This document shows positions 26,564 to 36,264 of a stretch of 64,000 nucleotides of DNA, one piece after another. The translations under genes were made by a program, and so were the position numbers. Origin of the DNA: Sphingomonas sp. AX6. Lineage in GTDB: Bacteria > Pseudomonadota > Alphaproteobacteria > Sphingomonadales > Sphingomonadaceae. Where the stretch lies: contig NZ_LR733979.1 in NCBI RefSeq assembly GCF_902506605.1, positions 1,253,024 through 1,317,023 on the forward strand, read 5' to 3'. Position 1 is the stretch's first letter. Each line of letters opens with the position of its first letter. A model generated the notes under the pieces. The model had not been told where the DNA came from. It made no database searches and was given only the letters and a program-made list of their open reading frames with translations.

Positions 26564-27934
26564 ATGGCTAGCCGCACCATCCTGATCGCCGGTCTTTCGA
26601 CGCTCGCCATGTGCGGGGTCGCCATCGGTGGCTTCACCAGCGTTTCCGCAATTGCCAATTCGGCCGAAGAATCGGCGATGACCAAGCGGGCGGAAAAGGC
26701 GGCGGCGGATGCGCGCAAGGCGCTGGCCAAGGGACAGGCGGAACGCGCGATCGGTCATGCCGAAGATGCGGTGCTGGCGATGCCGGGTGTGGCCGAACAT
26801 CGCGTGCTGCTGGGCAAATCCTATCTGGCCGCGGGGCGCTTCTTGTCGGCAGGCCAAGCGTTCGACGATGCATTGACGATCGATCCGGTCAATGGCGGTG
26901 CGGCGCTGAACCTTTCGCTGGCCAAGACCGCGCTGGGCGACTGGGCAGGCGCGCGGCGCACGCTCGACAAGTTCGAAACCGTGATTGCGCCGGGCGACCG
27001 TGGGCTGGCACTTGCGCTGGCGGGCGATCCCGACGGTGCCGTCCAGCTTTTGGGCGCAGTCGCACGCGAAGAAAATGCGACGCCGACGGTGCGCCAGAAT
27101 CTGGCGCTTGCGCTGGCGCTGTCCGACCGCTGGCAGGAAGCGCGCGCGGTCGCGGCGATCGATCTGTCGCCCGCCGATGTCGATCAGCGCATCATGCAAT
27201 GGGCGGCCTTTTCGCGGCCCAGCGCGGCATCCGATCAGGTCGCGTCGTTGTTGGGCGTCAAGGCGGTCGAGGATGTCGGTCAGCCGGTACAACTTGCGTT
27301 GAAGGGCAGTGCGCCGCAAATGGCCGAAGCCGCACCCGCGCCCGAGCAACCCAATTTCATGGACATGACGATTGAAGCGCCGGTCGCGGTGGCCGAAACG
27401 GCTCCCTTCATGGCCGAGCCCGACGTTCCGGCACCGGTGGCGGTCGCGGTCGCCCAGGCAGAGGCACCCGTGCCGGCCGCAGCGGGCAACCCGGTCTTCG
27501 CGGTGGCGCGGATCATGTTCGCCGAGCGGCAAGAAATCGTCCAGGCGCTGCCCGCCAATTACCGCGAGCGCGCGGCGTCGCCGGTTCGTGTGGCGGCAAA
27601 ACCGGTCGTTCCGACCCGCGCGGTCGAACGCGATTTCGACGGCGGCGATTATTATGTTCAGCTTGGTGCCTATGACAGCGCCGGTGTCGCGCAGGATGCC
27701 TGGGGCCGGATGAGCCGCCGCGTATCGGCGCTCGGCAAGCTGCGCCCGCAAACGGCGCAGGCCAACGTCGGTGGCGTCGAATATCACCGGCTCGCCGTCG
27801 GCGGCCTCGCCCGCAGCGATGCCAACGCGCTGTGCCGTCAGGTCCAGGCCAGCGGCACGCGCTGTTTCGTAAGGACGCATGCGGGCGACCGGGTGGCAAG
27901 CTGGGCACGCGGCGTTCAGGTCGCCTCCCGGTAG
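26564..27934 (+). CDS. TPR- and SPOR-domain periplasmic protein
   Basis: 456 aa. An N-terminal hydrophobic segment (residues 5-28) acts as signal or anchor. TPR-like helices follow at 40-200 (ARKALAKGQAERAIGHAEDA, LGKSYLAAGRFLSAGQAFDD), then a long Ala/Pro/Val linker, and a SPOR domain at about 365-450 (GGDYYVQLGAYDSAGVAQ, YHRLAVGGL, CFVR). It shares architecture with the Sel1-SPOR protein on the other side of parA. Placement at the division septum is the likely role. Confidence 0.85.
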   Translation: MASRTILIAGLSTLAMCGVAIGGFTSVSAIANSAEESAMTKRAEKAAADARKALAKGQAERAIGHAEDAVLAMPGVAEHRVLLGKSYLAAGRFLSAGQAFDDALTIDPVNGGAALNLSLAKTALGDWAGARRTLDKFETVIAPGDRGLALALAGDPDGAVQLLGAVAREENATPTVRQNLALALALSDRWQEARAVAAIDLSPADVDQRIMQWAAFSRPSAASDQVASLLGVKAVEDVGQPVQLALKGSAPQMAEAAPAPEQPNFMDMTIEAPVAVAETAPFMAEPDVPAPVAVAVAQAEAPVPAAAGNPVFAVARIMFAERQEIVQALPANYRERAASPVRVAAKPVVPTRAVERDFDGGDYYVQLGAYDSAGVAQDAWGRMSRRVSALGKLRPQTAQANVGGVEYHRLAVGGLARSDANALCRQVQASGTRCFVRTHAGDRVASWARGVQVASR

Positions 27935-27949
27935 ATCGAGCCGCGACCT

Positions 27950-27972
27950 CGGCTGAGCGCTTCGTTCAGCCG
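27950..27972. terminator. Possible bidirectional hairpin
   Basis: CGGCTGA and TCAGCCG form a 7-bp stem between the end of the TPR-SPOR gene and the end of the convergent LuxR gene, overlapping the latter's stop. No T-run is present. Confidence 0.3.
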
Positions 27973-28748
27973 ATGGTTATGCCCACCACGCGCCAGCCGC
28001 CGCCTTCGCGGTCCAGCGTGATGGTTTCGACCGCTTCTGCCTTGTTGGCGAAGCTGGTTCGGAATTTGACCACCTCATATCCACGCGGCGGGGCGGGCAG
28101 GTTTTCCTGACTGACGAATGTGCGCGAGATCACCGCGCCGAGCGGTACGCGCACCTTTTCGGAAACCGTGGCCCAGACCTCCGCGGTGTTCAACTCGCGG
28201 AACGCGATACCCGTTGCCTGGTAGCTTTCATCCCATTGCCCCTGGTCCACCAAGGTCAGAAACCGACGCGCTGCATCCACGACTTCGGAGTTCGGCTGGG
28301 TGTCGGAGACGGGGGATACCACGGGGGGCGCAGTGCCGGTCTGAGGCAATGCGGCCAGCGCCAGCAGTCCTAGAATCAGCGTCATGAGAAGCACTCCGAT
28401 AAGCATATGGGGATGGCGAGACGCCCATCCTGCGCCGCCGATCGGCGCGCTCCCCTCATTCCCCTTGGCCGAGGTTACGTCTGCCCCGATTTCCGTGTCC
28501 CCGAATGAATCGGGGTTCGGCGAGCCCGGATTTTCGCCCTCGACCTCGAGCAGCAGGCGGGCGGCTTGGCGGCTGCTCGACACCGCCATCTTGCGTCGCG
28601 CATCACGCAGGCGTTCGTTGATCGTGTGAACCGATAGACCCAGGCTGCGCGCCGTCGATTTTGCATCGTGGCCGCGGACGATCAGACGAAGCGTCTGCTT
28701 CTCCTTTTCGGTCAGCGCCAGGATGGCCTCGTTCATCGGCATGCTCAT
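27966..28748 (-). CDS. Membrane-anchored LuxR-type HTH protein with DUF4019
   Basis: 260 aa. Residues 8-65 are a GerE/LuxR HTH (LTEKEKQTLRLIVRGHDAKS, LGLSVHTINERLRDARRKM). One transmembrane helix lies at about 114-136 (LLMTLILGLLALAAL). The C-terminus (160-260) matches DUF4019: RFLTLVDQGQWDESYQATG to GWRVVGITIG. The layout is a cytoplasmic DNA-binding head with a periplasmic sensor-like domain. ATG 28748 is used; two further Met codons lie within the next 12 bases. Confidence 0.85.
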   Translation of the reverse strand: MSMPMNEAILALTEKEKQTLRLIVRGHDAKSTARSLGLSVHTINERLRDARRKMAVSSSRQAARLLLEVEGENPGSPNPDSFGDTEIGADVTSAKGNEGSAPIGGAGWASRHPHMLIGVLLMTLILGLLALAALPQTGTAPPVVSPVSDTQPNSEVVDAARRFLTLVDQGQWDESYQATGIAFRELNTAEVWATVSEKVRVPLGAVISRTFVSQENLPAPPRGYEVVKFRTSFANKAEAVETITLDREGGGWRVVGITIG

Positions 28749-28845
28749 ATCCGACTTGGCCTTATGTCCGGGGCATCGTCGCAGCTACCCCGAAAAATTC
28801 GTATCCTCAACGCGCCGGGCACCAGGAAGTAAAGCGGCCCAGCGA

Positions 28846-30066
28846 TTAGCGCTGCAACACGCCGCCCTTCATCAAATGCGTGACCTTGCCCTGTACGGGC
28901 AACCCGTCAAACGGCGTGTTCGCGGCCAAGCCGGGAAGCGTGTCGCCGTCGATCTTCCACGGCGCACCCATATCGACGATCATAAGGTCGGCAGGCGCAC
29001 TCACCGCGAGCGTGCCATAGTCCAGCCTCAGCAACTTTGCCGGATTGGCCGACAGCATCGCCATCAGCCGCTCGATCGACACCAGTTCGTCGCGCACCAG
29101 CCCCAGCGACAGCGCGAGCATTGTCGCCGCCCCCGCCGCACCGGGCAGCGAATCGGCGAAAGGCAGGCGCTTTTCTTCCGGCCCGCGTGGATCGTGCGAG
29201 GATGCGATGACGTCGATCGTGCCGTCGGCGACGCCTGCACGCGTCGCTTGCCGATCGCTTTCCGAACGAAGCGGCGGCGACAGATGGGCGAAGGTGCGGA
29301 AGTCGCTCATCGCGATGTCCGAGAGATAGAGGTGCGCGGGCGTTGTTCCGCAGGTGACGCGCACGCCGCGCGCCTTCGCCTTGCGGATCAGGTCGATCGA
29401 TTGCGCGGTCGAGACGATGCGGAAATGGATCGCGGCTTGCGTGTCTTCCGCCAGCATCAGGTCGCGGGCCACGGCCAGTGCTTCGGCGACCGGGGGAGCC
29501 GCCGGCAAGCCGAGCCGGGTCGCGGCCTCTCCTGCGGTCGCGACCGCGCCCGCCGTCAGTCCGCAATCTTCGGCATGGGCGATGACCGTCAGGTTCAGGT
29601 CGCGGGCATAGGCCAGCACCTTGCGCATCACCGCCGAGTTCGCGATTCGGCCCCGCCCTGTAGAGACGGCGCGCGCGCCTGCGTCCTTCAAAATTGCCAT
29701 TTCGGCTAAGTCGATGCCCGCCAGTCCGCGCGTCGCCGCCGCGATCGGATGGATCCACAGATCGGGCTTGCCCATCGCCGCGGCACGCTGGACGATGCCG
29801 GGATCGTCCAGCACCGGCGACTGATCGGGCATCAGGCCCAATCGCACGATACCGCCCGCCCGGCATGCCGCCGCATCCGGTTTGAAGACGCCGAGGTCGA
29901 GGATCGCAGGCGCGACGACATGGCCGCGCGCATCGATCGTCTTCGTATCGGCGGGGGCTTCGACGTCACCGATCGCGGCGATCCTGCCATCCTCGATCAG
30001 CAGCGACCCTTGCGACACGCCGTTCGCCGGACACACCAGCCGCGCGTTGGTGAGGAGCGCTTTCAT
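28846..30066 (-). CDS. pyrC': Dihydroorotase-like PyrC' (catalytically degenerate)
   Basis: 406 aa amidohydrolase-fold protein. The normal metal motif after the first barrel strand (PGxxDxHxH) reads [13 protein letters not shown], so both metal-binding His residues are absent. The late catalytic TDHAPH reads SSHDPR. It should not catalyse dihydroorotate formation. Such PyrC' proteins pair with PyrB to form the aspartate transcarbamoylase complex in Pseudomonas and relatives. ATG 30066 overlaps the pyrB stop (ATGA), which supports subunit coupling. An active pyrC must lie elsewhere. Confidence 0.88.
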   Translation of the reverse strand: MKALLTNARLVCPANGVSQGSLLIEDGRIAAIGDVEAPADTKTIDARGHVVAPAILDLGVFKPDAAACRAGGIVRLGLMPDQSPVLDDPGIVQRAAAMGKPDLWIHPIAAATRGLAGIDLAEMAILKDAGARAVSTGRGRIANSAVMRKVLAYARDLNLTVIAHAEDCGLTAGAVATAGEAATRLGLPAAPPVAEALAVARDLMLAEDTQAAIHFRIVSTAQSIDLIRKAKARGVRVTCGTTPAHLYLSDIAMSDFRTFAHLSPPLRSESDRQATRAGVADGTIDVIASSHDPRGPEEKRLPFADSLPGAAGAATMLALSLGLVRDELVSIERLMAMLSANPAKLLRLDYGTLAVSAPADLMIVDMGAPWKIDGDTLPGLAANTPFDGLPVQGKVTHLMKGGVLQR

Positions 30067-31052
30067 GCCCAGCCCTCCACGCCGCGCTCGGCGCGCGTCA
30101 GCACGTCGAGGCACGCCATCCGCACTGCGACGCCATTGGCGACCTGTTCGTTGATCGCCGATCGACCCGGCATGTCGGCGACCTCGGAGGTGATTTCGAT
30201 CCCGCGGTTCATCGGCCCCGGATGCATGACCAGCGCGTCGGGCTTGGCACGCTTCAACCGCTCGGCGGTCAGCCCGTAACGGAGGTGATATTCGCGCGTG
30301 GAGGGGATGAACGCCCCCGTCATGCGTTCATTCTGAAGTCGCAACATCATCACGACATCGGCACCCTCAAGCGCGGCATCGAAATCTGAAAACGCCTCGA
30401 CCCCCATGCGGTCGGTGCCCTCGGGCATCAGCGTCGCAGGTGCGACGACGCGCACCTCGGCGGCAAGCGCAGTCAGCGCCAAGATGTTCGACCGCGCGAC
30501 CCGGCTGTGCATCAGGTCGCCGCAGATCACCACGCGCTGCCCCGCAATGCTCCCTCGACGGCGACGGATCGTCAGCGCGTCGAGCAACGCTTGCGTCGGA
30601 TGCTCGTGCCAGCCATCGCCCGCGTTCAGCACCGGGCAGTCCACCTTGTCCGCGATCAATTGCACCGCGCCCGACGATCCGTGGCGGATGACGATCACAT
30701 CGGCGCGCATCGCGTTCAGCGTCATCGCCGTGTCGATCAGCGTCTCACCCTTCTTCACGCTCGATTGCGCGGCGTGCATGTTGACGACGTCGGCGCCTAG
30801 CCGCTTGCCCGCAATCTCGAAGCTCAGCAGCGTGCGCGTCGAGTTCTCGAAGAACGCGTTGATCTGGGTAAGCCCGTCCAGCCGGTGATCGCTGGGGCGC
30901 CGTTCGCGCATCGGTTCGATCCAGCGCTCCGCTTCGTCGAGCAGGAACATGATCTGATGCGGTTCGAGTCCCGAGATGCCGGTCAGATGCCGGTGCGGAA
31001 ACGCCGCGCGGCCGGGAAGCTGCGCTGCGGGGCTGTGATCGGATGCTTGCAT
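30063..31052 (-). CDS. pyrB: Aspartate carbamoyltransferase catalytic chain
   Basis: 329 aa. It condenses aspartate and carbamoyl phosphate. [13 protein letters not shown] is the carbamoyl-phosphate loop, KGETLIDT and [11 protein letters not shown] are the other signatures, and a C-terminal [12 protein letters not shown] is present. The N-terminus is about 15 residues longer than the E. coli chain, as in PyrB forms that assemble with PyrC'. No pyrI is present. It follows ruvX by 49 bases and overlaps pyrC'. Confidence 0.96.
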   Translation of the reverse strand: MQASDHSPAAQLPGRAAFPHRHLTGISGLEPHQIMFLLDEAERWIEPMRERRPSDHRLDGLTQINAFFENSTRTLLSFEIAGKRLGADVVNMHAAQSSVKKGETLIDTAMTLNAMRADVIVIRHGSSGAVQLIADKVDCPVLNAGDGWHEHPTQALLDALTIRRRRGSIAGQRVVICGDLMHSRVARSNILALTALAAEVRVVAPATLMPEGTDRMGVEAFSDFDAALEGADVVMMLRLQNERMTGAFIPSTREYHLRYGLTAERLKRAKPDALVMHPGPMNRGIEITSEVADMPGRSAINEQVANGVAVRMACLDVLTRAERGVEGWA

Positions 31053-31101
31053 TAAAGTCGCGGCCTAAACCGGGTGGGGGCGGGTGGCAAGCGGTGTCCG
31101 C

Positions 31102-31563
31102 TCATCCCGCGCACAGCGCATCGATCGCGGCTTGCAGGATGTGGGCGGCGGCCATGTTGTCGATCTTCTCCGCGCGTTTCGCCCGGCTCATATCCTGTTC
31201 GATCATCACACGTTCGACCGCGACCGTCGACCAGCGTTCGTCCCACAACAGGATTGGCAGGCCCAGATCATCGACATTGCGCGCGAACGCCCGGGTTGAC
31301 TGCGTGCGGGGTGAATCGCTGCCGTCCATGTTGAGGGGCAGGCCGATGACCAATCCCTTGACGCTTTGGGCGGCGATCAGCGCCTGGATCGCCACCTTGT
31401 CCTTCGTAAATTTGGTGCGCCGGATCAGTTCGGCAGGCGAAGCGAATGCCCAGCCTGCATCGCACAGTGCGGTCCCGATCGTTTTCGTCCCGACATCCAG
31501 CCCCAGCAACCGCCCGCCACCCGGCAATATCTCGCGATAGTCGATGGCGCTGGCGGTAATCAT
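31102..31563 (-). CDS. ruvX: Holliday junction resolvase-like RuvX/YqgF
   Basis: 153 aa RNase-H-fold protein. [13 protein letters not shown] near residue 20 carries the first catalytic Asp, [16 protein letters not shown] follows, and [10 protein letters not shown] gives the late acidic residue. Family members process pre-16S rRNA 5' ends. ATG 31563 overlaps the upstream DUF3089 stop (ATGA), so the operon order is DUF3089-ruvX-pyrB-pyrC'. Confidence 0.94.
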   Translation of the reverse strand: MITASAIDYREILPGGGRLLGLDVGTKTIGTALCDAGWAFASPAELIRRTKFTKDKVAIQALIAAQSVKGLVIGLPLNMDGSDSPRTQSTRAFARNVDDLGLPILLWDERWSTVAVERVMIEQDMSRAKRAEKIDNMAAAHILQAAIDALCAG

Positions 31564-32663
31564 CGCGCGCCGAAGGCAGCCACGCGGCGGGCGACATCGG
31601 CACGGATGTTCGACCAGAACAGGCTATAGTCATAGACGTGGTAATTATTGCCCGGCAGCACGTATGGCCCCATTTCCGGCCCCTCACCGATCAGCAGCAA
31701 TCCGCGATTGTCGCAGCGCGCGGGCGCAAGGCCGGGGACGATCTCGGCGCTGGTCAGGTCGTCGGACGGCTTCTGACCGCCCAGATTGGCCTCGGCAGGC
31801 GCGGCATCGTCGGCGCGACCGGTCAGCGGGTTCGTGCAAATCAATTGCGTATTGGCGCGCGGGGTACCCGCATAGCCCGTGGTGCCATCGAAATTCTCGT
31901 AGATCAGCGACGGGTCGGCGGGCTCGCCGAAGCTTTGCCACGACGCGATGCAGTTCGCCTGATCCTCGGTCCGGCACTCGGCCAGTCCCAGCGCGGGCAG
32001 GTCGGCGGTCTCCGACACCGGCCAACCGACAACATAGGCGGCGACCACGCGTTCGGCGAGCGGGGTGTTGGCAACCCGCTCGGCCAGCAACCGCGTCAGG
32101 TGCAGCCCGCCCTGGCTATGTCCGGCGAGCACGATCGGCCGGTCGCCGACTTCCTCCAGAAACTGGTCGAATGCGGCGGACACGTCGCGATAAGCTAGGG
32201 CGAGCGCCTGATTGGCGCTTTCCTCGCTGGTCAGGAATGCGCCGAAGGTCGCCTGGCGATAGCGCGGTGCCCAGACCGCACCGACGCCGTTGAAGGCGGA
32301 CGCCTGCCCGCGCAGGAACAGCGACGCGCGACCATTGGTCTCGGCGTCGTCGAGCGCCGCGTTCCAGCGCTCCTTGCCCAGATAGGAGGTCGGATGGATG
32401 AAAAAGGTCGCAACTTCTCCGTCCGCCACCGGTGCGACGCCAGGCGGTGCCCAAAGCGCCGGATTGTTGCCCAGATCGGGGCGCGCCAGCCACATCTTGG
32501 GGTCGGCATAGGCATTCTGCGCCATTGCCGGTTCGGGCGTGAATTCGGTCGTCGGCACGAACGCGACCCGGCTCAACTCGGTGCTGAACATGCGCAGCGC
32601 GAACAGGGCAGCGATGGCCAGCACGATCAATATGGCGATGATGTAGAGAAACTTGCGGGCCAA
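31560..32663 (-). CDS. DUF3089 alpha/beta hydrolase, membrane-anchored
   Basis: 367 aa from TTG 32663, which has GGAG with a 6-base spacer. An N-terminal helix ([19 protein letters not shown]) anchors it. [12 protein letters not shown] is the DUF3089 signature, and AGHSQGGLH the nucleophile elbow. The substrate is unknown; the fold suggests an esterase or lipase facing the periplasm. A much longer open frame upstream is antisense to gatA and is not part of the gene. It diverges from gatC over 124 bases. Confidence 0.85.
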   Translation of the reverse strand: MARKFLYIIAILIVLAIAALFALRMFSTELSRVAFVPTTEFTPEPAMAQNAYADPKMWLARPDLGNNPALWAPPGVAPVADGEVATFFIHPTSYLGKERWNAALDDAETNGRASLFLRGQASAFNGVGAVWAPRYRQATFGAFLTSEESANQALALAYRDVSAAFDQFLEEVGDRPIVLAGHSQGGLHLTRLLAERVANTPLAERVVAAYVVGWPVSETADLPALGLAECRTEDQANCIASWQSFGEPADPSLIYENFDGTTGYAGTPRANTQLICTNPLTGRADDAAPAEANLGGQKPSDDLTSAEIVPGLAPARCDNRGLLLIGEGPEMGPYVLPGNNYHVYDYSLFWSNIRADVARRVAAFGAR

Positions 32664-32787
32664 CAGGCGCTCCGGTGAACTGAAACGGGGAGGGGAAGTG
32701 TCGGGTCTTAGCCGTGCAAGACCGCTTTGCGAACCCTTGCGCGAATAGGATTGCAGGGAAAGGCCACGCTCTGCTAGCCGCAGGCGC

Positions 32788-33075
32788 ATGTCCGTCGATA
32801 TCCAAACCGTCAAGAAAGTGGCGAGCCTGGCCCGCATCGCGATCAGCGATGACGATGCCCAGCGCCTGGCCCCCGAACTCAGCAACATCCTCGGCTGGAT
32901 CGAGCAATTAGGGGAGGTCGATACCTCGTCTGTGCAACCGATGACCGCCGTCATTCCCAACACGCTGCGGCTGCGCGACGATGTCGTGACCGATGGCGGC
33001 GTGCGTGACGATGTGCTCGCCAATGCCCCCCAGGCCGAACACGGCTTTTTCGCCGTGCCCAAGGTGATCGAATAA
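32788..33075 (+). CDS. gatC: Asp/Glu-tRNA amidotransferase subunit C
   Basis: 95 aa, usual size. [17 protein letters not shown] at the start and [12 protein letters not shown] in the second half are GatC signatures; it stabilises GatA. The TAATG junction (stop overlapping the next ATG by one base) couples it to gatA. Confidence 0.96.
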   Translation: MSVDIQTVKKVASLARIAISDDDAQRLAPELSNILGWIEQLGEVDTSSVQPMTAVIPNTLRLRDDVVTDGGVRDDVLANAPQAEHGFFAVPKVIE

Positions 33076-34559
33076 TGACCGACCTGACCGATCTCGGCAT
33101 CGCCGCCATTCGCGATGGCGTGCGCGAAGGCAGTTTCTCCGCACGCGAAGTCGCCGACGCGTTCATCGTCAAGGTAGCGGCCGCCAAGGAACTCAACGCG
33201 TTTCTGGTGGAAACGCCGGACCACGCACTGGCTGCGGCAAAGGCGGCGGACGCAGCACGCGCGGCGGGCGAGACGCTGAAGCCGCTGGCGGGCGTCCCCA
33301 TCGGCATGAAGGATCTGTTCTGTACCAAGGGCGTGCAGACCACCGCGGCGAGCCACATCCTCGAAGGCTTCACGCCCACTTATGAGTCCACCGTCTCGCA
33401 GAATCTGTGGGATGCGGGCGCGGGGATGTTGGGCAAGCTCAACATGGACCAGTTCGCGATGGGTTCGTCGAACGAGACGAGCGCGTTCGGCAACGTGATT
33501 TCGCCCTGGCGGCGCAGCGATGGCGGCAACGCACCGCTCGCGCCCGGCGGGTCGTCGGGCGGGTCGTCGGCGGCGGTCGCCGCGCGGCTTTGCCCAGGGG
33601 CCACCGGCACCGACACCGGCGGTTCGATCCGTCAGCCCGCGGCATTTGTCGGCATCTCCGGCATCAAGCCGACCTATGGCCGCTGCTCGCGCTGGGGGAC
33701 GGTAGCGTTCGCATCGTCGCTCGATCAGGCCGGGCCGATGGCACGCGACGTGCGCGACTGTGCGATCATGCTCGAGGCGATGGCCGGATTCGATCCCAAG
33801 GACGGCACTTCGCTTCAACTCGACGTTCCCAACTGGGAAGCCGCGCTCAACCCCAGTCTGGCGGGCAAGAAGATCGGTATCCCCAAGGAGTACCGCGTCG
33901 ACAACATGCCCGCCGAGATTGACGCCCTGTGGCAGCAGGGCATCGAATGGATGCGCGACGCAGGTGCCGAAATCGTCGAGGTTTCGCTGCCCCACACCAA
34001 ATATGCGCTGCCCGCCTATTATATCATCGCGCCCGCCGAGGCTTCGTCGAACCTGGCGCGCTATGACGGCGTGCGGTTCGGCCAGCGCGAATTGCCCGAA
34101 GGCGCGAACCTTCAGGACATGTACGCCGCCACCCGCGCCGCGGGATTCGGGCCGGAGGTAAAGCGCCGCATCCTGATCGGCACCTATGTGCTGTCGGCGG
34201 GCTTTTACGACGCCTATTTCACCCAGGCATCGAAGGTCCGCACCCTGATCGCGCAGGATTTCGACAAGGCTTGGGAGCAATGTGATTACCTGCTGACCCC
34301 GACCGCACCGTCGGCGGCGTTCGCGCTTGGCGAGAAATCGGCCGATCCGCTGGCAATGTATTTGAACGACGTCTTCACCGTGCCTTCGTCTCTGGCGGGC
34401 CTCCCCGCGATGAGCGTGCCCGGCGGGCTCGACAAACAGGGCCTGCCGCTTGGCTTGCAGGTGATCGGCAAGGCGCTGGACGAACAGGGCGTGTTGAACG
34501 CGAGCCTCGCGCTCGAACAGCGCGCCGGGTTCGTGGCGAGGCCCGAGGCGTGGTGGTGA
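33075..34559 (+). CDS. gatA: Asp/Glu-tRNA amidotransferase subunit A
   Basis: 494 aa amidase that supplies ammonia for Gln-tRNA and Asn-tRNA formation. The Ser-cisSer-Lys triad is visible: Lys in GMKDLF near 78, [14 protein letters not shown] near 155, and [12 protein letters not shown] near 175. Full length. It overlaps gatB by a GTGA junction. Confidence 0.97.
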   Translation: MTDLTDLGIAAIRDGVREGSFSAREVADAFIVKVAAAKELNAFLVETPDHALAAAKAADAARAAGETLKPLAGVPIGMKDLFCTKGVQTTAASHILEGFTPTYESTVSQNLWDAGAGMLGKLNMDQFAMGSSNETSAFGNVISPWRRSDGGNAPLAPGGSSGGSSAAVAARLCPGATGTDTGGSIRQPAAFVGISGIKPTYGRCSRWGTVAFASSLDQAGPMARDVRDCAIMLEAMAGFDPKDGTSLQLDVPNWEAALNPSLAGKKIGIPKEYRVDNMPAEIDALWQQGIEWMRDAGAEIVEVSLPHTKYALPAYYIIAPAEASSNLARYDGVRFGQRELPEGANLQDMYAATRAAGFGPEVKRRILIGTYVLSAGFYDAYFTQASKVRTLIAQDFDKAWEQCDYLLTPTAPSAAFALGEKSADPLAMYLNDVFTVPSSLAGLPAMSVPGGLDKQGLPLGLQVIGKALDEQGVLNASLALEQRAGFVARPEAWW

Positions 34560-36055
34560 GCGAGATGACGATGACCGATTCCACATACCGCATCCAGGGC
34601 GCGACCGGCGAATGGGAGGTCGTGATCGGCCTCGAAGTCCATGCGCAGATTACCTCAAAGGCCAAGCTGTTCTCCGGCGCCTCGACCGAATTCGGCGCGG
34701 AGCCGAACAGCCAGGTCAGCCTCGTCGACGCGGCGATGCCGGGGATGCTGCCCGTGCCGAACCGCGAATGCGTGCGGCAGGCCGTACGCACCGGCATGGC
34801 GATCGACGCGCAGATCAACAAATGGTCGCGGTTCGATCGGAAGAATTATTTCTACGCCGATTTGCCGCAGGGCTATCAGATCAGCCAGCTCTATCACCCG
34901 ATCGTCGGCGAAGGCGTGATCACCGTCACGCTCGACGAAAAGGATCCTAACTCCGCGACCAAGGAAATCGGCGTCGAGCGCATCCATATCGAACAGGATG
35001 CGGGCAAGCTGATGCACGATCAGCATCCGACGCGCTCCTATGTCGATCTCAACCGTTCGGGCGTCGCGCTGATGGAAATCGTCAGCCGCCCCGACATGCG
35101 CTCGCCACAGGAAGCGGGCGCCTATGTCCGCAAGCTGCGCTCGATCCTGCGCTATGTCGGATCGTGCGACGGCAATATGGAAGAAGGCTCGATGCGCGCC
35201 GACGTGAATGTCAGCGTGCGCAAGCCCGGCGACGAATTCGGCACGCGGACCGAAACCAAGAACGTGAACTCGGTCCGTTTCGTGATGGCAGTGATCGAAC
35301 AGGAAGCCCAGCGTCAGGTCGATGTGCTGGAGGCGGGCGGCAAGATCGTCCAGGAAACGCGGCTCTACGATCCCGATCGCAATGAGACGCGGTCGATGCG
35401 GTCGAAGGAAGACGCGCACGACTATCGCTATTTTCCCGATCCTGATCTGTTGCCGCTCGAACTCGACGATGCGTTTCTGGAGGAATGCCGCGCTAGCCTG
35501 CCCGAACTGCCGGACGCGAAGCGCGCGCGGTATGAGGGCGAACTGGGGCTGTCGGCCTACAACGCCGCCGTCCTGACTGCCGAGCACGAAACCGCACGCT
35601 GGTTCGAGGAACTGGCGGCGGCAGGCGGCGACAAGGTGACGGCGAAGGCCGCGGCCAATTGGCTGCTGTCCGACCTGTTCGGCGCGCTCAACCGGCTGGG
35701 CAAGGGTGTCGAGGACTCGCCCGTTTCGCCGAAGCAGGGCGCGGAACTGCTCGCGCTGGTCGCCGACGGGACGATCTCGAACACGCTGGGCAAGCAGGTG
35801 TTCGAAATCATGCTCGAGACCGGTCAGGACGCGGGCACCATCGTCGAGGAACGCGGGCTGAAACAGACCAGCGACACCGGCGCGATCGAAGCCGAAATCG
35901 CCAAGGTGATGGCCGCCAACGAAGACAAGGTCGCCGAATATCGCGGCGGCAAGGATAAGCTCTTCGGCTTCTTCGTCGGCCAGACGATGAAGGCGATGGC
36001 GGGCAAGGCCAATCCCTCGGTTGTGAACGAGCTGCTGAAAAAGGCGCTGGGTTAG
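34556..36055 (+). CDS. gatB: Asp/Glu-tRNA amidotransferase subunit B
   Basis: 499 aa from GTG 34556 (GTGA overlap with gatA and GAGG 7 bases upstream). ATG 34565 or 34571 would shorten it by 3-5 residues and are also reasonable. [10 protein letters not shown] near the start, [10 protein letters not shown], and the tail GatB/YqeY domain ending [16 protein letters not shown] are all present. It phosphorylates the mischarged tRNA carboxylate. Confidence 0.97.
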   Translation: MSEMTMTDSTYRIQGATGEWEVVIGLEVHAQITSKAKLFSGASTEFGAEPNSQVSLVDAAMPGMLPVPNRECVRQAVRTGMAIDAQINKWSRFDRKNYFYADLPQGYQISQLYHPIVGEGVITVTLDEKDPNSATKEIGVERIHIEQDAGKLMHDQHPTRSYVDLNRSGVALMEIVSRPDMRSPQEAGAYVRKLRSILRYVGSCDGNMEEGSMRADVNVSVRKPGDEFGTRTETKNVNSVRFVMAVIEQEAQRQVDVLEAGGKIVQETRLYDPDRNETRSMRSKEDAHDYRYFPDPDLLPLELDDAFLEECRASLPELPDAKRARYEGELGLSAYNAAVLTAEHETARWFEELAAAGGDKVTAKAAANWLLSDLFGALNRLGKGVEDSPVSPKQGAELLALVADGTISNTLGKQVFEIMLETGQDAGTIVEERGLKQTSDTGAIEAEIAKVMAANEDKVAEYRGGKDKLFGFFVGQTMKAMAGKANPSVVNELLKKALG

Positions 36056-36063
36056 GAAGGACT

Positions 36064-36253
36064 GGTTCACGCAAAGGCGCAAAGGCGCAGAGCATCGTGA
36101 TAGGGCCGCGTAGCGGCTTCAACTAATCTCACCCTTCGACGTCGCGGATAGGGAATGAAAGCCGCTACGCGGCAATTTCCTCCTCTGCGCTCTCTGGGCC
36201 TCTGCGCGAGACAAATTCCCTCCTTTTCGCGCCTTCGTGCCTTTGCGTGAACC
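36064..36253. repeat. Nested 190-bp palindromic element
   Basis: The outer arms are a perfect 15-bp inverted pair (ggttcacgcaaaggc at 36064-36078 and its complement at 36239-36253). The inner arms are another perfect 15-bp pair (gccgcgtagcggctt at 36105-36119, complement at 36159-36173). The motif caaaggcgc is repeated in the left arm. It lies between gatB and the convergent permease and has the look of a MITE. Confidence 0.75.
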
Positions 36254-36264
36254 CTCTTACTTCC

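Noticed and set aside
30067..30114. N-terminal extension of PyrC'
   Set aside because: It overlaps the end of pyrB and is Arg-rich; ATG 30066 with ATGA coupling is better.
32664..34586. A 640-residue N-terminal extension of the DUF3089 protein
   Set aside because: It runs antisense through gatC and gatA; the anchored hydrolase with its own ribosome site begins at 32663.
34655..36082. A 475-codon minus-strand frame
   Set aside because: Antisense to gatB; no family resemblance.
36064..36253. Possible CRISPR array
   Set aside because: The repeats are inverted and nested, not regularly spaced direct repeats; no cas genes are present in the window.
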